Part shown: piece after piece, positions 44,904 through 53,114 of the stretch | Layout of the letters: the number at the start of each line of letters is the position of its first letter | How positions within the stretch are numbered: position 1 is the first letter of the stretch | Assembly: GCF_013314535.1 (NCBI RefSeq) | Contig: NZ_JABUAE010000032.1 | Coordinates: 1 to 54,532, forward strand | Direction of reading: 5' to 3' | Source: Bacillus sp. Xin1 | GTDB taxonomy: Bacteria > Bacillota > Bacilli > Bacillales > Bacillaceae_G | Length of the DNA: 54,532 nt | Made by a program: the position numbers and the translations under genes | The notes under the pieces: generated by a model | The model's database searches: none | Told to the model about the DNA's origin: nothing | What the model saw: only the letters and a program-made list of their open reading frames with translations

Positions 44904-46682
44904 ATGAATTTAAGGAGAAGACTCATTATCCAATTTATTATCCAACATATTTTCGTCTTGTTTACTTTACTCATTGCAGTTATCATCGCTTTCGTCTACT
45001 TAGGTCATCTTTTGAATACGACCCTTTATGAACCAAACGTTCCTGAGTTTGATGACTTTACGATTTCCCAATCCGTTTCTTCAGAAAATAAACGGATTAC
45101 GTTAAGTTCTGAAATAGAAAAAATGGTTGAGGAGAAAAATGATTGGCTTCAAATCGTTGACGAAAATGGAAAAGTACTTTATGACTTCAACACCCCTGAG
45201 GATGTTCCTGGTTCTTATACGAAAACATCATTAGTTGCCTATTTACAGCACCAAATACAAAATCCTTACAAATTGACGTATTGGAACATTGAAGTAGATG
45301 AAAAAAAAGTAATTGTGATTTATGGCGGAAATATAAAAAGCAATGTGTTACTGCAACAATTAAGACAAGAACACAGTTCACTGTTAGCAGCTTCCTTCGC
45401 TTTAACAGAAAAGGAACAGAAACAGCTTACGAAAGAAGGGGCTACGCTACAAATATTTAACGCAAAAGGAGAAGAGATTTTTGCTTATCCAAAATTAAAA
45501 AGAAAATCCTTTTCAGCCATCCAAGCTGCGCTTTCGGAAAAAGAGCCTTGGAATGTGAAAGAAACAATTTCTAGTTTTTACAACCCAGAAGATGAAACCT
45601 TATTTACGATAACAGTAAAAAATGATTACTATTCTCCATCCGATATGAATGATGATATATTAATGAAAAAAATATCCATAGGGTTTGGTGTTTCAATTTT
45701 AATTGCTTTCGTCTACTTAGTTATTCTTTCTATTTGGTATGGAAGAAAATTTGGCAAACCATTATTACATACAATGCGCTGGCTCAAAAATATTGCTGGC
45801 GGAACATATGAGGAACCGCTCAATAAAAAAGGAAAGACCGTTCGTTTCAGGCGCTCTGGTAAAGAAAAATGGTCATTTAGGCTATTTAAAGATGTAACAA
45901 ATGCGCTGGAACACCTTACAGTTGTTCTCAAAAAAAATGAGTCTATCCGAAAAGTGATTGAGCAAACACGAGAAGAATGGATCGCTGGACTAACACATGA
46001 TTTAAAAACACCGCTTAGTTCCATTTACGGTTACTCTCTTTTATTAGAGTCAAATCACTATAACTGGACAGATAAAGACATTCAAGAATTCGGCCGCGTG
46101 ATACGAGACAAATCTCAATATATGACCACACTCATTGATGATTTAAGCTTAACGTACCAATTAAAAAATAATGCGATTCCTTCGCAGCACTCGCAAGTTG
46201 AGATTAATCAATTTGTTCAAAAAGTCTTATTACAATTTATTAACAACCCAACACTTCAAAATCAAAACATAGAATTTGTTCCTAGCTCCAGTAGCATTCA
46301 TTATTCTATTGAAGAAAAATGGTTCCAGCGCATCATCGAGAACTTATTGGCAAACGCAGTAAAACATAATAACGAAACAACAAATGTGACTGTAAAACTT
46401 GGACAGAATAAACACTCTTTCACACTTTCTATTTCTGACAATGGAAAAGGGATGGATGAACAAACGAAAGAACTTTTATTTGATCGATACTATCGTGGGA
46501 CAAATACAGAAGAAAATAATGCCGGAACAGGACTTGGCTTAGCGATTACAAAACAACTTGTTTTGGCGCATAACGGTACAATTTCTATTGAAAGTGAACT
46601 TGGGGAAGGGACATCTATTACAATGGTATTTCCCTTCACACCTAACTGCCAAAAACCATCTTCATATAAAGAGCAACTTTAA
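44904..46682 (+). CDS. Sensor histidine kinase partner
   Basis: 592 residues. Two membrane helices (about 8-32 and 255-280) flank an extracytoplasmic sensor domain of about 220 residues. Cytoplasmic parts: linker, HisKA with His365 in GLTHDLKTPLSS, and HATPase with ENLLANAVKHN, SDNGKGMDE and GTGLGLAIT. All active-site motifs are intact. The ATG at 44904 follows AGGTGA; the regulator stop is 9 bp upstream. The ligand is unknown; the size of the sensor domain argues against an intramembrane-sensing (BceS) kinase. The last codons lie in the terminator stem. Confidence 0.9.
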   Translation: MNLRRRLIIQFIIQHIFVLFTLLIAVIIAFVYLGHLLNTTLYEPNVPEFDDFTISQSVSSENKRITLSSEIEKMVEEKNDWLQIVDENGKVLYDFNTPEDVPGSYTKTSLVAYLQHQIQNPYKLTYWNIEVDEKKVIVIYGGNIKSNVLLQQLRQEHSSLLAASFALTEKEQKQLTKEGATLQIFNAKGEEIFAYPKLKRKSFSAIQAALSEKEPWNVKETISSFYNPEDETLFTITVKNDYYSPSDMNDDILMKKISIGFGVSILIAFVYLVILSIWYGRKFGKPLLHTMRWLKNIAGGTYEEPLNKKGKTVRFRRSGKEKWSFRLFKDVTNALEHLTVVLKKNESIRKVIEQTREEWIAGLTHDLKTPLSSIYGYSLLLESNHYNWTDKDIQEFGRVIRDKSQYMTTLIDDLSLTYQLKNNAIPSQHSQVEINQFVQKVLLQFINNPTLQNQNIEFVPSSSSIHYSIEEKWFQRIIENLLANAVKHNNETTNVTVKLGQNKHSFTLSISDNGKGMDEQTKELLFDRYYRGTNTEENNAGTGLGLAITKQLVLAHNGTISIESELGEGTSITMVFPFTPNCQKPSSYKEQL

Positions 46683-46712
46683 TCAAGCTTTCGCTGATTA
46701 AAGTTGCTCTTT
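46668..46712 (+). terminator. Long hairpin terminator after the kinase gene
   Basis: AAAGAGCAACTTTAATC pairs perfectly with GATTAAAGTTGCTCTTT, with an inner AGC/GCT; the kinase stop codon falls inside the first arm. Confidence 0.9.
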
Positions 46713-46753
46713 CTTGTTAATATTTTAATCTGTTTCATGCTATCGTATCCATA

Positions 46754-47854
46754 TTACATATCGTAAGCCTTTGTACGGTACACTTCTTGATTTTGTAACT
46801 TTGGTTTTGTATTCACTCTTACTTTCCCTATCATATATGGACCTATTTTTGTCTTATTTAAAAGATATACCACAGGAATTGGACATAATATACCAACCAA
46901 CATATCAATACTTATGGATCCAAAAAGAGTACTAAACTGTGGAAACTTTTCTAATATCATATTAGATATCGTCCGATGAAAAAATGGATGTAGCAAATAA
47001 ATTCCAAATGAATACTTATTGATTAATATTAAAGCTTTAGGTACATGCTTTATTTGGGATGCAATCTGGAAAAGCACTAGTATTGTACATATTGTAAATA
47101 AAAAAACATCCACTCTTTTAGAACTCGTCATAGTTAAAATCTCAAAGTATTGGAAAAGGATTACTGTGGTTCCTGTTACGATCCATGAAGAAATAATCCA
47201 TTTCTGATTTTTATTTAACCATGTCTTAAACTCCTCATAACGAGCACCTGCATAATATCCAATAAAAAAGTAAATGATCCAACCTGGAAATGGCATCCAC
47301 GAGTAGTAATACCAAATATCATTTGCATATGGAATATCAAAAGGTGGAACAAAATTAAAGAAGCCTAAATAGATTACATTGATAAGTAGCGCAGCAACAA
47401 GAACAAATTTAGGAGAAAGAAACTTCTCCACTTTATTAAAAATCATGTGGAGGAAATAGAATTGAAATATAATCAAAACAAAATAACCATGAAACTCCCC
47501 TAATACAATATGTCTTATAGATTGTACTACAATTGCATCGAGTCCATTCATATAATTTGACTGAATCGCATAAAAAATACCCATACATATATAAGGCAAT
47601 AAAATAAATTTTACTCTTTTGAAAATGAATTGATTCGGTATTTTATCTCTATAGTTATAAACGATGACAAATTCAGATATAAACACAAACATAGGTGTAC
47701 CGTACATAAGTAGTAATTGGAGATACGATACAATTACATCCGTTGTATTATCAGATGCAAAATTTGCAGAACTTCGTGTTATGGCGTGTATGAGAACCAC
47801 GCTTAAACATGCTAGACTTCTTAATATTGTAATTTCCGAAACTTTGCTTTTCAT
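46754..47854 (-). CDS. Acyltransferase-3 family membrane protein (OafA/OatA-like)
   Basis: 366 residues with about ten membrane helices. The family signature RSLACLSVVLIHA, with the conserved arginine and histidine of motif 1, lies near the N-terminus. Such proteins transfer acetyl or other acyl groups across the membrane onto sugars or peptidoglycan; there is no C-terminal SGNH domain as in OatA, so it is the short form, close to those acting on surface polysaccharides or teichoic acids. The ATG at 47854 follows GAAGGTGGAG. Confidence 0.85.
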   Translation of the reverse strand: MKSKVSEITILRSLACLSVVLIHAITRSSANFASDNTTDVIVSYLQLLLMYGTPMFVFISEFVIVYNYRDKIPNQFIFKRVKFILLPYICMGIFYAIQSNYMNGLDAIVVQSIRHIVLGEFHGYFVLIIFQFYFLHMIFNKVEKFLSPKFVLVAALLINVIYLGFFNFVPPFDIPYANDIWYYYSWMPFPGWIIYFFIGYYAGARYEEFKTWLNKNQKWIISSWIVTGTTVILFQYFEILTMTSSKRVDVFLFTICTILVLFQIASQIKHVPKALILINKYSFGIYLLHPFFHRTISNMILEKFPQFSTLFGSISIDMLVGILCPIPVVYLLNKTKIGPYMIGKVRVNTKPKLQNQEVYRTKAYDM

Positions 47855-48234
47855 AAACTCCACCTTCAACATAAATTACATATCTGTACGATTCACGCCT
47901 GTATCTATCATTCCATTATAATGAGATGACTCCTCTTACCGAATTGGTAGACTAGATATGCGCATTCTATAATAATCACCTTTTCTTAAAAAAAGCTTAA
48001 AATGCTGTTGAGAATTTTAATCCAATCAAAATTCTCAACACACATGTCCATATTTTAGTTAATGATACCGTAACACATTTTGTTTTCAGATTTGAGAAAG
48101 TGACTTTAGTTTATTAATAATTAATACATTTGTTCAAAAAAACGCCATACTTTCTGCATATTTCTACAAAAAGAATGACGTTTTTCTAATTATTCAGATA
48201 TAAAATCATCTAACGCTACAATTCTTGACAGGCA
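47855..48234. other. Intergenic region with two hairpins
   Basis: There is no gene in this 380-bp region. A perfect 12-bp inverted repeat (GTTGAGAATTTT at 48007-48018 with 48028-48039) has no T-run and no clear owner. A second hairpin at 48135-48185 (AAAAACGCCAT...ATGACGTTTTT type) follows the asparaginase gene on the minus strand and is probably its terminator; a similar hairpin is near 54437-54495. Confidence 0.6.
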
Positions 48235-48508
48235 CTAAATAGTGAACACTTCACGAACAGCCCCTACTTCAATGCCCCCATCATTTTTCATAATCGTTGG
48301 ACGAAGTACCCGAAGCCGAGCTATCGTTTCTTTATTCGTATACTGAATTTGTTCCAAAATAGAAGCAACAATGTTAGGCCATACATCTTCCGAACCATCT
48401 AGCACTTTTAATGCAAAGCCAAGCTTCTCTTCCCTCAAACCAAAGCAATAAACACCTTTCGCTCCGCCTTTTGCTACAATATTGGAGTCTTCCAACAAAG
48501 TAGAACAA

Positions 48509-48803
48509 TTGAACTACCCCCACCTACCTCTACAAGAGCTTGAGGTGGAGGGTTCTCCTGTCTCTGTCCTCACAAAAACAGTTCCTCTCGTTCAACAAAG
48601 AGGATACAACGATATAGAGTTCGGTAGTGTCTGTATGGAATGTAAGACGACCTATTCTATCTTCCGACGAAAGGCAAACACAATAGGTACAGCTACTTTT
48701 TCTTATATCGAGGCTAGAACACTTTGTCATGCATCCAGTTCCTAGACTTATTATCTGCTCTGGTAATAAGCGTAAAAATCTGGGACAAGGTGTTCTTTTT
48801 TTA
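48509..48803 (-). ncRNA. Candidate long guide-RNA region (right end) of TnpB element copy 2
   Basis: The 295 bp between the tnpB stop and the element end is non-coding yet well kept: its AACAGTTCCTCTCGTTCAAC, CAACGATATA and CGGTAG blocks recur in the relic at 7400-7500 although that relic's coding part is mostly lost. It ends in a strong hairpin. By analogy with other TnpB elements it should encode the scaffold RNA, with the guide lying in the asparaginase sequence from 48508 on. Not proven. Confidence 0.45.
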
Positions 48804-50474
48804 TCATGCAAATCGTTTTGCTAGTTTTTTCTTTTCATTTTCAAATAAGTTTAATCGCTCGATTTGTAAAACTTCTTTCGGCTGATCTACGTCGTATAGC
48901 TGATAGAAATGATGCGTGCGAATATCTAATCGATTGTTTAATTGATGCCAATGGCTCCAGTGATGTGCTTCTTTATTTGGAATATAAGACTGCAATACCT
49001 TGGGCACTTTTTCTTTATACCCTAACCCACGGCGTCCAATCGTAAAAGCTGCGGATTGATGAATAGAGATGCCGAATTTCCGCATATATTTCATCTTTCC
49101 GGAGATTGAAGTGTACGCGGGATTCACTTGAAAGACAGCCACGCCCTTTTTATTTGCACGATTCAGAATTGCACTGGTCATCTTCTCATACGCGAACATA
49201 CTCTTCATCCGATTCGCTCGCTTATTCCCATATCGATTCCCTGTTTTCGATTGGGTCGTATCTAGTTTCTCTAGTACAATTGGTTTGTTATACCGCTCCG
49301 CTAAGTCCACTAAGCGAATCGCTTCCGCTTCGATGATCTTTGTGATTTGTCCTGTGGATTTACCCATGATAGAAAAACGAAGGGAACCACTTCCTTTATA
49401 ATTTCCATCCTTCGTTACATGTGCCCAAGCAAAATGCTCAAGATTACAATCTACACCGATCACACCATCTGATGTGCTGTAATTCGTGTGTGGATTTTCC
49501 GGTACATCGACTAAACATTTCACAATATAATAGGAACCATAGTCTTCCACAGACCATGCGATCGGTTTGCCATACTTTTTCTTATTCTTGCACTGTAGTT
49601 GGGTTGTGATTACTTCTTCAATCATTTCTTGTCCATATGGGAACGTAACAGCTGGAAACATAAGTGTTTTCCCGAAACTTGTCGTCATCCATAATTCTTT
49701 TGTCTCGGGCACATACTGAAATACAAAATTGCCATGTTTGGCATCTTTCCGTCCAGATAGTATCAGTTGTTTATTTCGAGCACGAGAAAATAATGTTTTC
49801 CATTTGTCATGGTTACGTACAAACTCGCAGATCGTAAATTGCGAGCGAAACAGTTTTTTGCTTCCAAATACTGCGCTTGGAATATTCGTTTGATCGGATG
49901 AAAGTTTTTGCGTTAAACGGGATTGTCTGTGAGTGAGATGACCGATTTTCGCCTGCATTCTTTTGATTTGAACATCTAAGTATTGGTGTTCAAACAGATA
50001 TTCACTTAGCCAAATTAAGGTGTCTTTTTTACGAGATAAGGAGATGAGGTTGTTGTGTTTTGCGAAGCGAGTGTTTTTCGAAAACGTCAGCGTTCCTTTC
50101 ACACAACTTTGTTTGATTTTGCGAAGATTTGTTAGTTTTGTCCGTTCTTGTTTCAACTTTTTCTTGAGCTTCTTAAGCTTCTCTTGCGTTTGCTTCTCAT
50201 ATTGTTTTTGTAACGCCATTAAACCTGTAAACAACGCCTTTGCTTCTTGCGCCGCACTGTTTGCATAATAATCATTCAATTGATAGTTCCGCTTGAGAAC
50301 GAGATGAAGACTGTCTGTATACAACTTACGGTTCCAACGTTTTTCACGAACAATCGTTTGAAACGCAAAGCGTTTTGCCTGATTAAATGTTTCGATTGTC
50401 TCTGCCAATGCATCTACCATTTCACGCGGTACATCTATCTTGTAGATCCGTTTCGAAAAATACGCTTTCTTCAC
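48804..50474 (-). CDS. tnpB: TnpB-like protein, 556 residues, no zinc ribbon, altered third RuvC residue
   Basis: GTG start at 50474 after GGAGGTGAG. A basic coiled-coil region lies at about 85-120 (KKLKKKLKQERTKLTNLRK). The RuvC-like core has Asp342 (VIGVDCNLEHF) and Glu402 (IVLEKLD). At the place where TnpB has the zinc ribbon and DRDxNAA, this protein has NPAYTSISGKMKYMRKFG followed by SIHQSAAFTIGRRGLGY: no CxxC pairs, and His472 where the third catalytic Asp is expected. It is longer than typical TnpB (about 370-400). It belongs to the IS605-OrfB superfamily, but whether it cuts DNA is unclear. The frame is fully intact, unlike the copy at 1-1257. Confidence 0.85.
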   Translation of the reverse strand: MKKAYFSKRIYKIDVPREMVDALAETIETFNQAKRFAFQTIVREKRWNRKLYTDSLHLVLKRNYQLNDYYANSAAQEAKALFTGLMALQKQYEKQTQEKLKKLKKKLKQERTKLTNLRKIKQSCVKGTLTFSKNTRFAKHNNLISLSRKKDTLIWLSEYLFEHQYLDVQIKRMQAKIGHLTHRQSRLTQKLSSDQTNIPSAVFGSKKLFRSQFTICEFVRNHDKWKTLFSRARNKQLILSGRKDAKHGNFVFQYVPETKELWMTTSFGKTLMFPAVTFPYGQEMIEEVITTQLQCKNKKKYGKPIAWSVEDYGSYYIVKCLVDVPENPHTNYSTSDGVIGVDCNLEHFAWAHVTKDGNYKGSGSLRFSIMGKSTGQITKIIEAEAIRLVDLAERYNKPIVLEKLDTTQSKTGNRYGNKRANRMKSMFAYEKMTSAILNRANKKGVAVFQVNPAYTSISGKMKYMRKFGISIHQSAAFTIGRRGLGYKEKVPKVLQSYIPNKEAHHWSHWHQLNNRLDIRTHHFYQLYDVDQPKEVLQIERLNLFENEKKKLAKRFA

Positions 50475-51446
50475 CTGTTCTCACCTCCATTTATTTGATA
50501 AGATTATTATACACCCAATCGAACGTTAATTCCGAAAAGGAGAGATGTTTTCTTTAAAAAGAAAAAACCGATTCATCCCCCACCTTCACTTCGTTTAGAG
50601 GAGGGGGTCTTCTCGGTTAAAATGATAAAGTTTGCAGAAGCGACCATCTTATATTCTTGATTCATAACACTCGTCATTCTCTCCACCGCATTTCTTAAAG
50701 CAACGTCACCAATTAAATGCGGACACGCTAACTTTAAATACGTAATTGCCATATTGCGTAAAGGAATAGCAAACACAGGAACACCACACCTATCTACACC
50801 AATATGTATATCAGAAAGTGAACACTCAGATAAATACGATAGAATATCTAGTATTTTAAGTTGAAGTGGATGTTCTCTTTCCCAGTACCCTTCTACCGGA
50901 TATCCTAACTCGTGACATACAGCGATAAATCCCATATGCTTACCAAAACAATTATGATATAGCTTTCTTTTCTCTACATTTTGCCATAGCATATCTTCTT
51001 TTGGCTTCGCATTCAATGGATAAGATGCCGGGCAAAACAATTCATTTTCATTGATTGATAACTTTGTTTTCATCGTCTCCAGCACTTCAATATGGTAACT
51101 CTCTCCGCGATGAGAAGCTGTAAGTAACGCTGCCTCTCCCTTCGTAAGTTCATACTTTTTATCAATTCCCGTAAGAAAAGCTGGCAAAGCCTGAATCGGT
51201 TTCGCTGCAGAGCGGAAATATGTCTTATGTTTCGCATTGCCTACCTGATATTTCACTTCTTTCTTCTCATTCACGCCGCATATTACACCTGCATGCATAT
51301 TTTCTAGTAAATTAGCCCTTGTTTCTTCTACTAAAATTTCGTAATTCATTCCCCCCACCCCTCTCTCGTGCTTGTGCAATTTCTACAACAACATCGCTAT
51401 CGTAACAATGAAAAATAAATATCGTCAATATTCAGAAAGAAATAAC

Positions 51447-51484
51447 AAAAAAGAGTTTCCTACATGATTAGGAAACTCTTTTCT
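51447..51484 (-). terminator. Terminator after the AraC-family gene
   Basis: AAAAGAGTTTCCTA pairs with TAGGAAACTCTTTT around a 6-nt loop, at the gene's stop. Confidence 0.9.
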
Positions 51485-51488
51485 CTTC

Positions 51489-52397
51489 TTATTGTTGTTT
51501 CTTCTGCACCGGCAACCAAATCTCAACTTGCGCAAATTCACTCTTATCCGCATGACAGCGTTCATCGTATAATTCAAACTCTGTCACTCCCGCATGCTCA
51601 TACCCTGAGTGAGGGAACCATTCTGTGAAAATTGCATTCCACGTTTGTTGAATAGAGGACACCATATCTTCATGCGGTACTTTAGGCGTTGTAAATACAG
51701 CGTAAGTTGCTTCTGGGAACGTGCGATGCGCTAGTTCAGTTGGTACGCCATCAAAACTTGTTACTTCCATTCCAATCACATATGTGAACTCTCCTGTTTC
51801 TAACTGAAAATCTGTGCACATCCCAAGCTCTACATATTGTTCTGTATGTTTACGATTTGGAATGTTACTCGCAAGATTATTCTTCAAATAACGATCCCAA
51901 AATGACGGAATATCTGTAAGGTTTTTTCCTTCTTTACTAGTTGTTTTCATCTCATATCCTGCTACATAAAACGCTGGCTTCTTTTCAATACGAAATTCCA
52001 TTTGTATTCCCCCTAAATATGGATTGAACTTTCGTTGCTTCACATTTGCTTTATGATACATTGGCGTCTGAATTCCTTGCTTTCGGTAGCTACTTGGCGT
52101 CATATGAAACAACTTTTTAAAGGCTCGAATGAACGTTTCATGAGATTGAAAGCCGTGTTCTAATGCGATATCAAGAATTTTTTCTTCCGTATGAGAAAGC
52201 TGATAAGCTGCCCGGGCTAGCCTCCTCTTCCGAACATACTCCATGACAGTGTCGCCTACTAACGCTTGGAATACACGATGAAAATGATACTCTGAAAAAC
52301 CTGCAATACGAGCCAAATCACTTAATGTTCGTTTCTCTATTACATCTTCTTCAATATAATCAATTGCTTTTTGAATTTGTGTTTCATAGCTTTCCAT
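51489..52397 (-). CDS. AraC-family regulator with GyrI-like effector domain
   Basis: 302 residues. The N-terminal part is a two-helix-turn-helix AraC domain (LSDLARIAGFSEYHFHRVF and ALEHGFQSHETFIRAFKKLF). The C-terminal half is a GyrI-like/SOUL-type small-molecule-binding domain (MEFRIEKKPAFYVAGYEMK to VEIWLPVQKK), as in Rob or BmrR. It probably responds to a lipophilic or cationic compound and controls transport or stress genes; the targets are unknown. The ATG is at 52397. It lies just upstream of, and in line with, the split asparaginase gene. Confidence 0.9.
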   Translation of the reverse strand: MESYETQIQKAIDYIEEDVIEKRTLSDLARIAGFSEYHFHRVFQALVGDTVMEYVRKRRLARAAYQLSHTEEKILDIALEHGFQSHETFIRAFKKLFHMTPSSYRKQGIQTPMYHKANVKQRKFNPYLGGIQMEFRIEKKPAFYVAGYEMKTTSKEGKNLTDIPSFWDRYLKNNLASNIPNRKHTEQYVELGMCTDFQLETGEFTYVIGMEVTSFDGVPTELAHRTFPEATYAVFTTPKVPHEDMVSSIQQTWNAIFTEWFPHSGYEHAGVTEFELYDERCHADKSEFAQVEIWLPVQKKQQ

Positions 52398-52465
52398 CTC
52401 TGTTCACCCGCCTTATATGTATTATGATAGAAGAAAAGACAATTGTTTTCTTGACGTTTTTTGCT

Positions 52466-52610
52466 TTTATCCCGCATTAACGGGCAGTAAGACCCCCATT
52501 CAGCAAAAACAAAGAAGCTAGAGGGAATCAACTGCCCGTAAAACCCCGATTCGTGAGGGCTAATAATCAGTGGGGGATGAAACTCCCCACTGATTAAAGT
52601 TTCACTTTAT
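52466..52610 (+). repeat. bcr1 repeat with a worn 5' inner hairpin (145 bp)
   Basis: TTTAT at both ends (52466-52470, 52606-52610). The outer CGGGCAGT/ACTGCCCG stem and the CAGTGGGG/CCCCACTG hairpin remain, but the inner stem is reduced (ACCCCCATTCAG ... CTAGAGGGAATC). It ends 12 bp before the ECF-type promoter of the next gene. Confidence 0.82.
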
Positions 52611-52622
52611 TTTACAGAAATT

Positions 52623-52648
52623 TGTAACTTTTATAAATGAAATTCGTT
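52623..52648 (+). promoter_or_regulatory. ECF-type promoter of the sigma-factor remnant
   Basis: TGTAAC (52623-52628), a 16-bp spacer and CGTT (52645-52648) resemble SigM/SigW-class promoters (TGAAAC-N16-CGTC). It lies 26 bp upstream of the GTG start, consistent with former autoregulation. Confidence 0.55.
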
Positions 52649-52673
52649 GTTATAAGTGAAGGGAGGGAGATAA

Positions 52674-53006
52674 GTGAAAAACAAGCACACACTTGAAGAA
52701 ATTTATAAACAACATATGCATGATCTCTTTTGCTATCTTCTCTCCCTAACCGGAGACTTCCACTCAGCAGAAGACTTAATGCAAGAAACCTTTTATCGGA
52801 TGCTCGTCCATATTGATTATTACAAGGGTGAAGAAGTTCGGCCTTGGTTATTTACAATCGCCTACCATGCTTTCATTGATTGGAAGCGAAAAGAAACAAA
52901 ATATAAAACAACAACACTAAAAGATTTTCACTTACCCGATGTTCCAAGTACAGAAAACGCCTATCTTACAAAATATGAAATTGCAAAACTCCCCTCATGT
53001 ACGTGA
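52674..53006 (+). pseudogene. ECF sigma factor, truncated (region 2 only)
   Basis: GTG start after GGGAGGG. The first 95 residues are sigma region 2 of a SigM-type ECF factor: DLFCYLLSLTGDFHSAEDLMQETFYRM is split over the core-binding and -10 helices, with RPWLFTIAYHAFIDWKRK after it. After KYEIAKLPSC the frame stops; region 4, which reads the -35, is missing. Right at the break another reading frame opens that looks like the end of a different protein (see next entry), so a deletion joined two genes. The remnant cannot work as a normal sigma factor. No anti-sigma gene is visible. Confidence 0.82.
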
Positions 53007-53070
53007 CGCTACACTTGGAGATATTGAATTTTGGAATTGGTTTGACCGTCCACATGGCTCTCGTCACTAA
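52985..53070 (+). pseudogene. C-terminal remnant of an unknown gene fused behind the sigma remnant
   Basis: In the frame one base off from the sigma remnant the sequence reads HVRDATLGDIEFWNW then FDRPHGSRH and TAA at 53068-53070. Its composition (W, F, H rich) looks like a real protein end and it is followed by a terminator hairpin (53075-53108). I do not recognise the family. Confidence 0.45.
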
Positions 53071-53074
53071 AAAT

Positions 53075-53108
53075 AAAAACAACCATTCGAAATGGAATGG
53101 TTGTTTTT
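53075..53108. terminator. Terminator between the remnant and the phosphoesterase gene
   Basis: AAAAACAACCATT pairs with AATGGTTGTTTTT; it lies between convergent genes and can serve both. Confidence 0.9.
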
Positions 53109-53114
53109 ATTACA

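Larger units (their letters stand above)
48509..50624 (-). mobile_element. TnpB-only IS200/IS605-type element, complete copy 2 (2,116 bp)
   Basis: Both edges are fixed by the split asparaginase gene. The left end follows TTTAT (50625-50629) and starts CATTTTAACCGAG; the right end finishes GTTCAA, like the TCAA-type right cleavage site of IS608. No target duplication is seen, as expected for this family. The left end folds as a nested hairpin: outer AACCGA/TCGGTT, inner CCCCC/GGGGG. The right end, 295 bp after tnpB, has a CCTCCACCTCAAG/GTAGGTGGGGG hairpin. Only one gene (tnpB) is inside. A second copy starts the window and relics lie at 7400-7592 and 15693-15747. Confidence 0.9.
48235..51349 (-). 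pseudogene. L-asparaginase (thermolabile/AnsA type) interrupted by a TnpB element
   Basis: This enzyme family (Asparaginase_II, Rhizobium etli type) hydrolyses asparagine to aspartate and ammonia. The N-terminal part (51349 down to 50625) has the SxxK motif FRSAAKPIQA, SHRGESYH, and the zinc site of the family: NCFGKHMGF and GVDRCGVPVF. The C-terminal part (48508-48235) holds EDSNIVAKGGAKG and reaches the natural end. Between them lies the 2,116-bp element 48509-50624. Joining TTTAT (50625-50629) directly to the base at 48508 gives an open frame reading ANFICSTLLEDS, so loss of activity is due to the insertion alone. The start at 51349 follows GGTGGGGGG. The intact first part makes a truncated product at best. 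Confidence 0.9.

Noticed and set aside
47930-47970. GAATTGGTAGACT resembles the D-arm of a leucine tRNA
   Set aside because: No acceptor stem, anticodon arm or T-arm can be folded around it; a chance match or very old fragment at best.
48482-48811. ORFs 48482-48745 (plus) and 48530-48811 (minus) in the element right end
   Set aside because: They cross the element boundary or a non-coding right end and have no family features; the region fits a guide-RNA end better.
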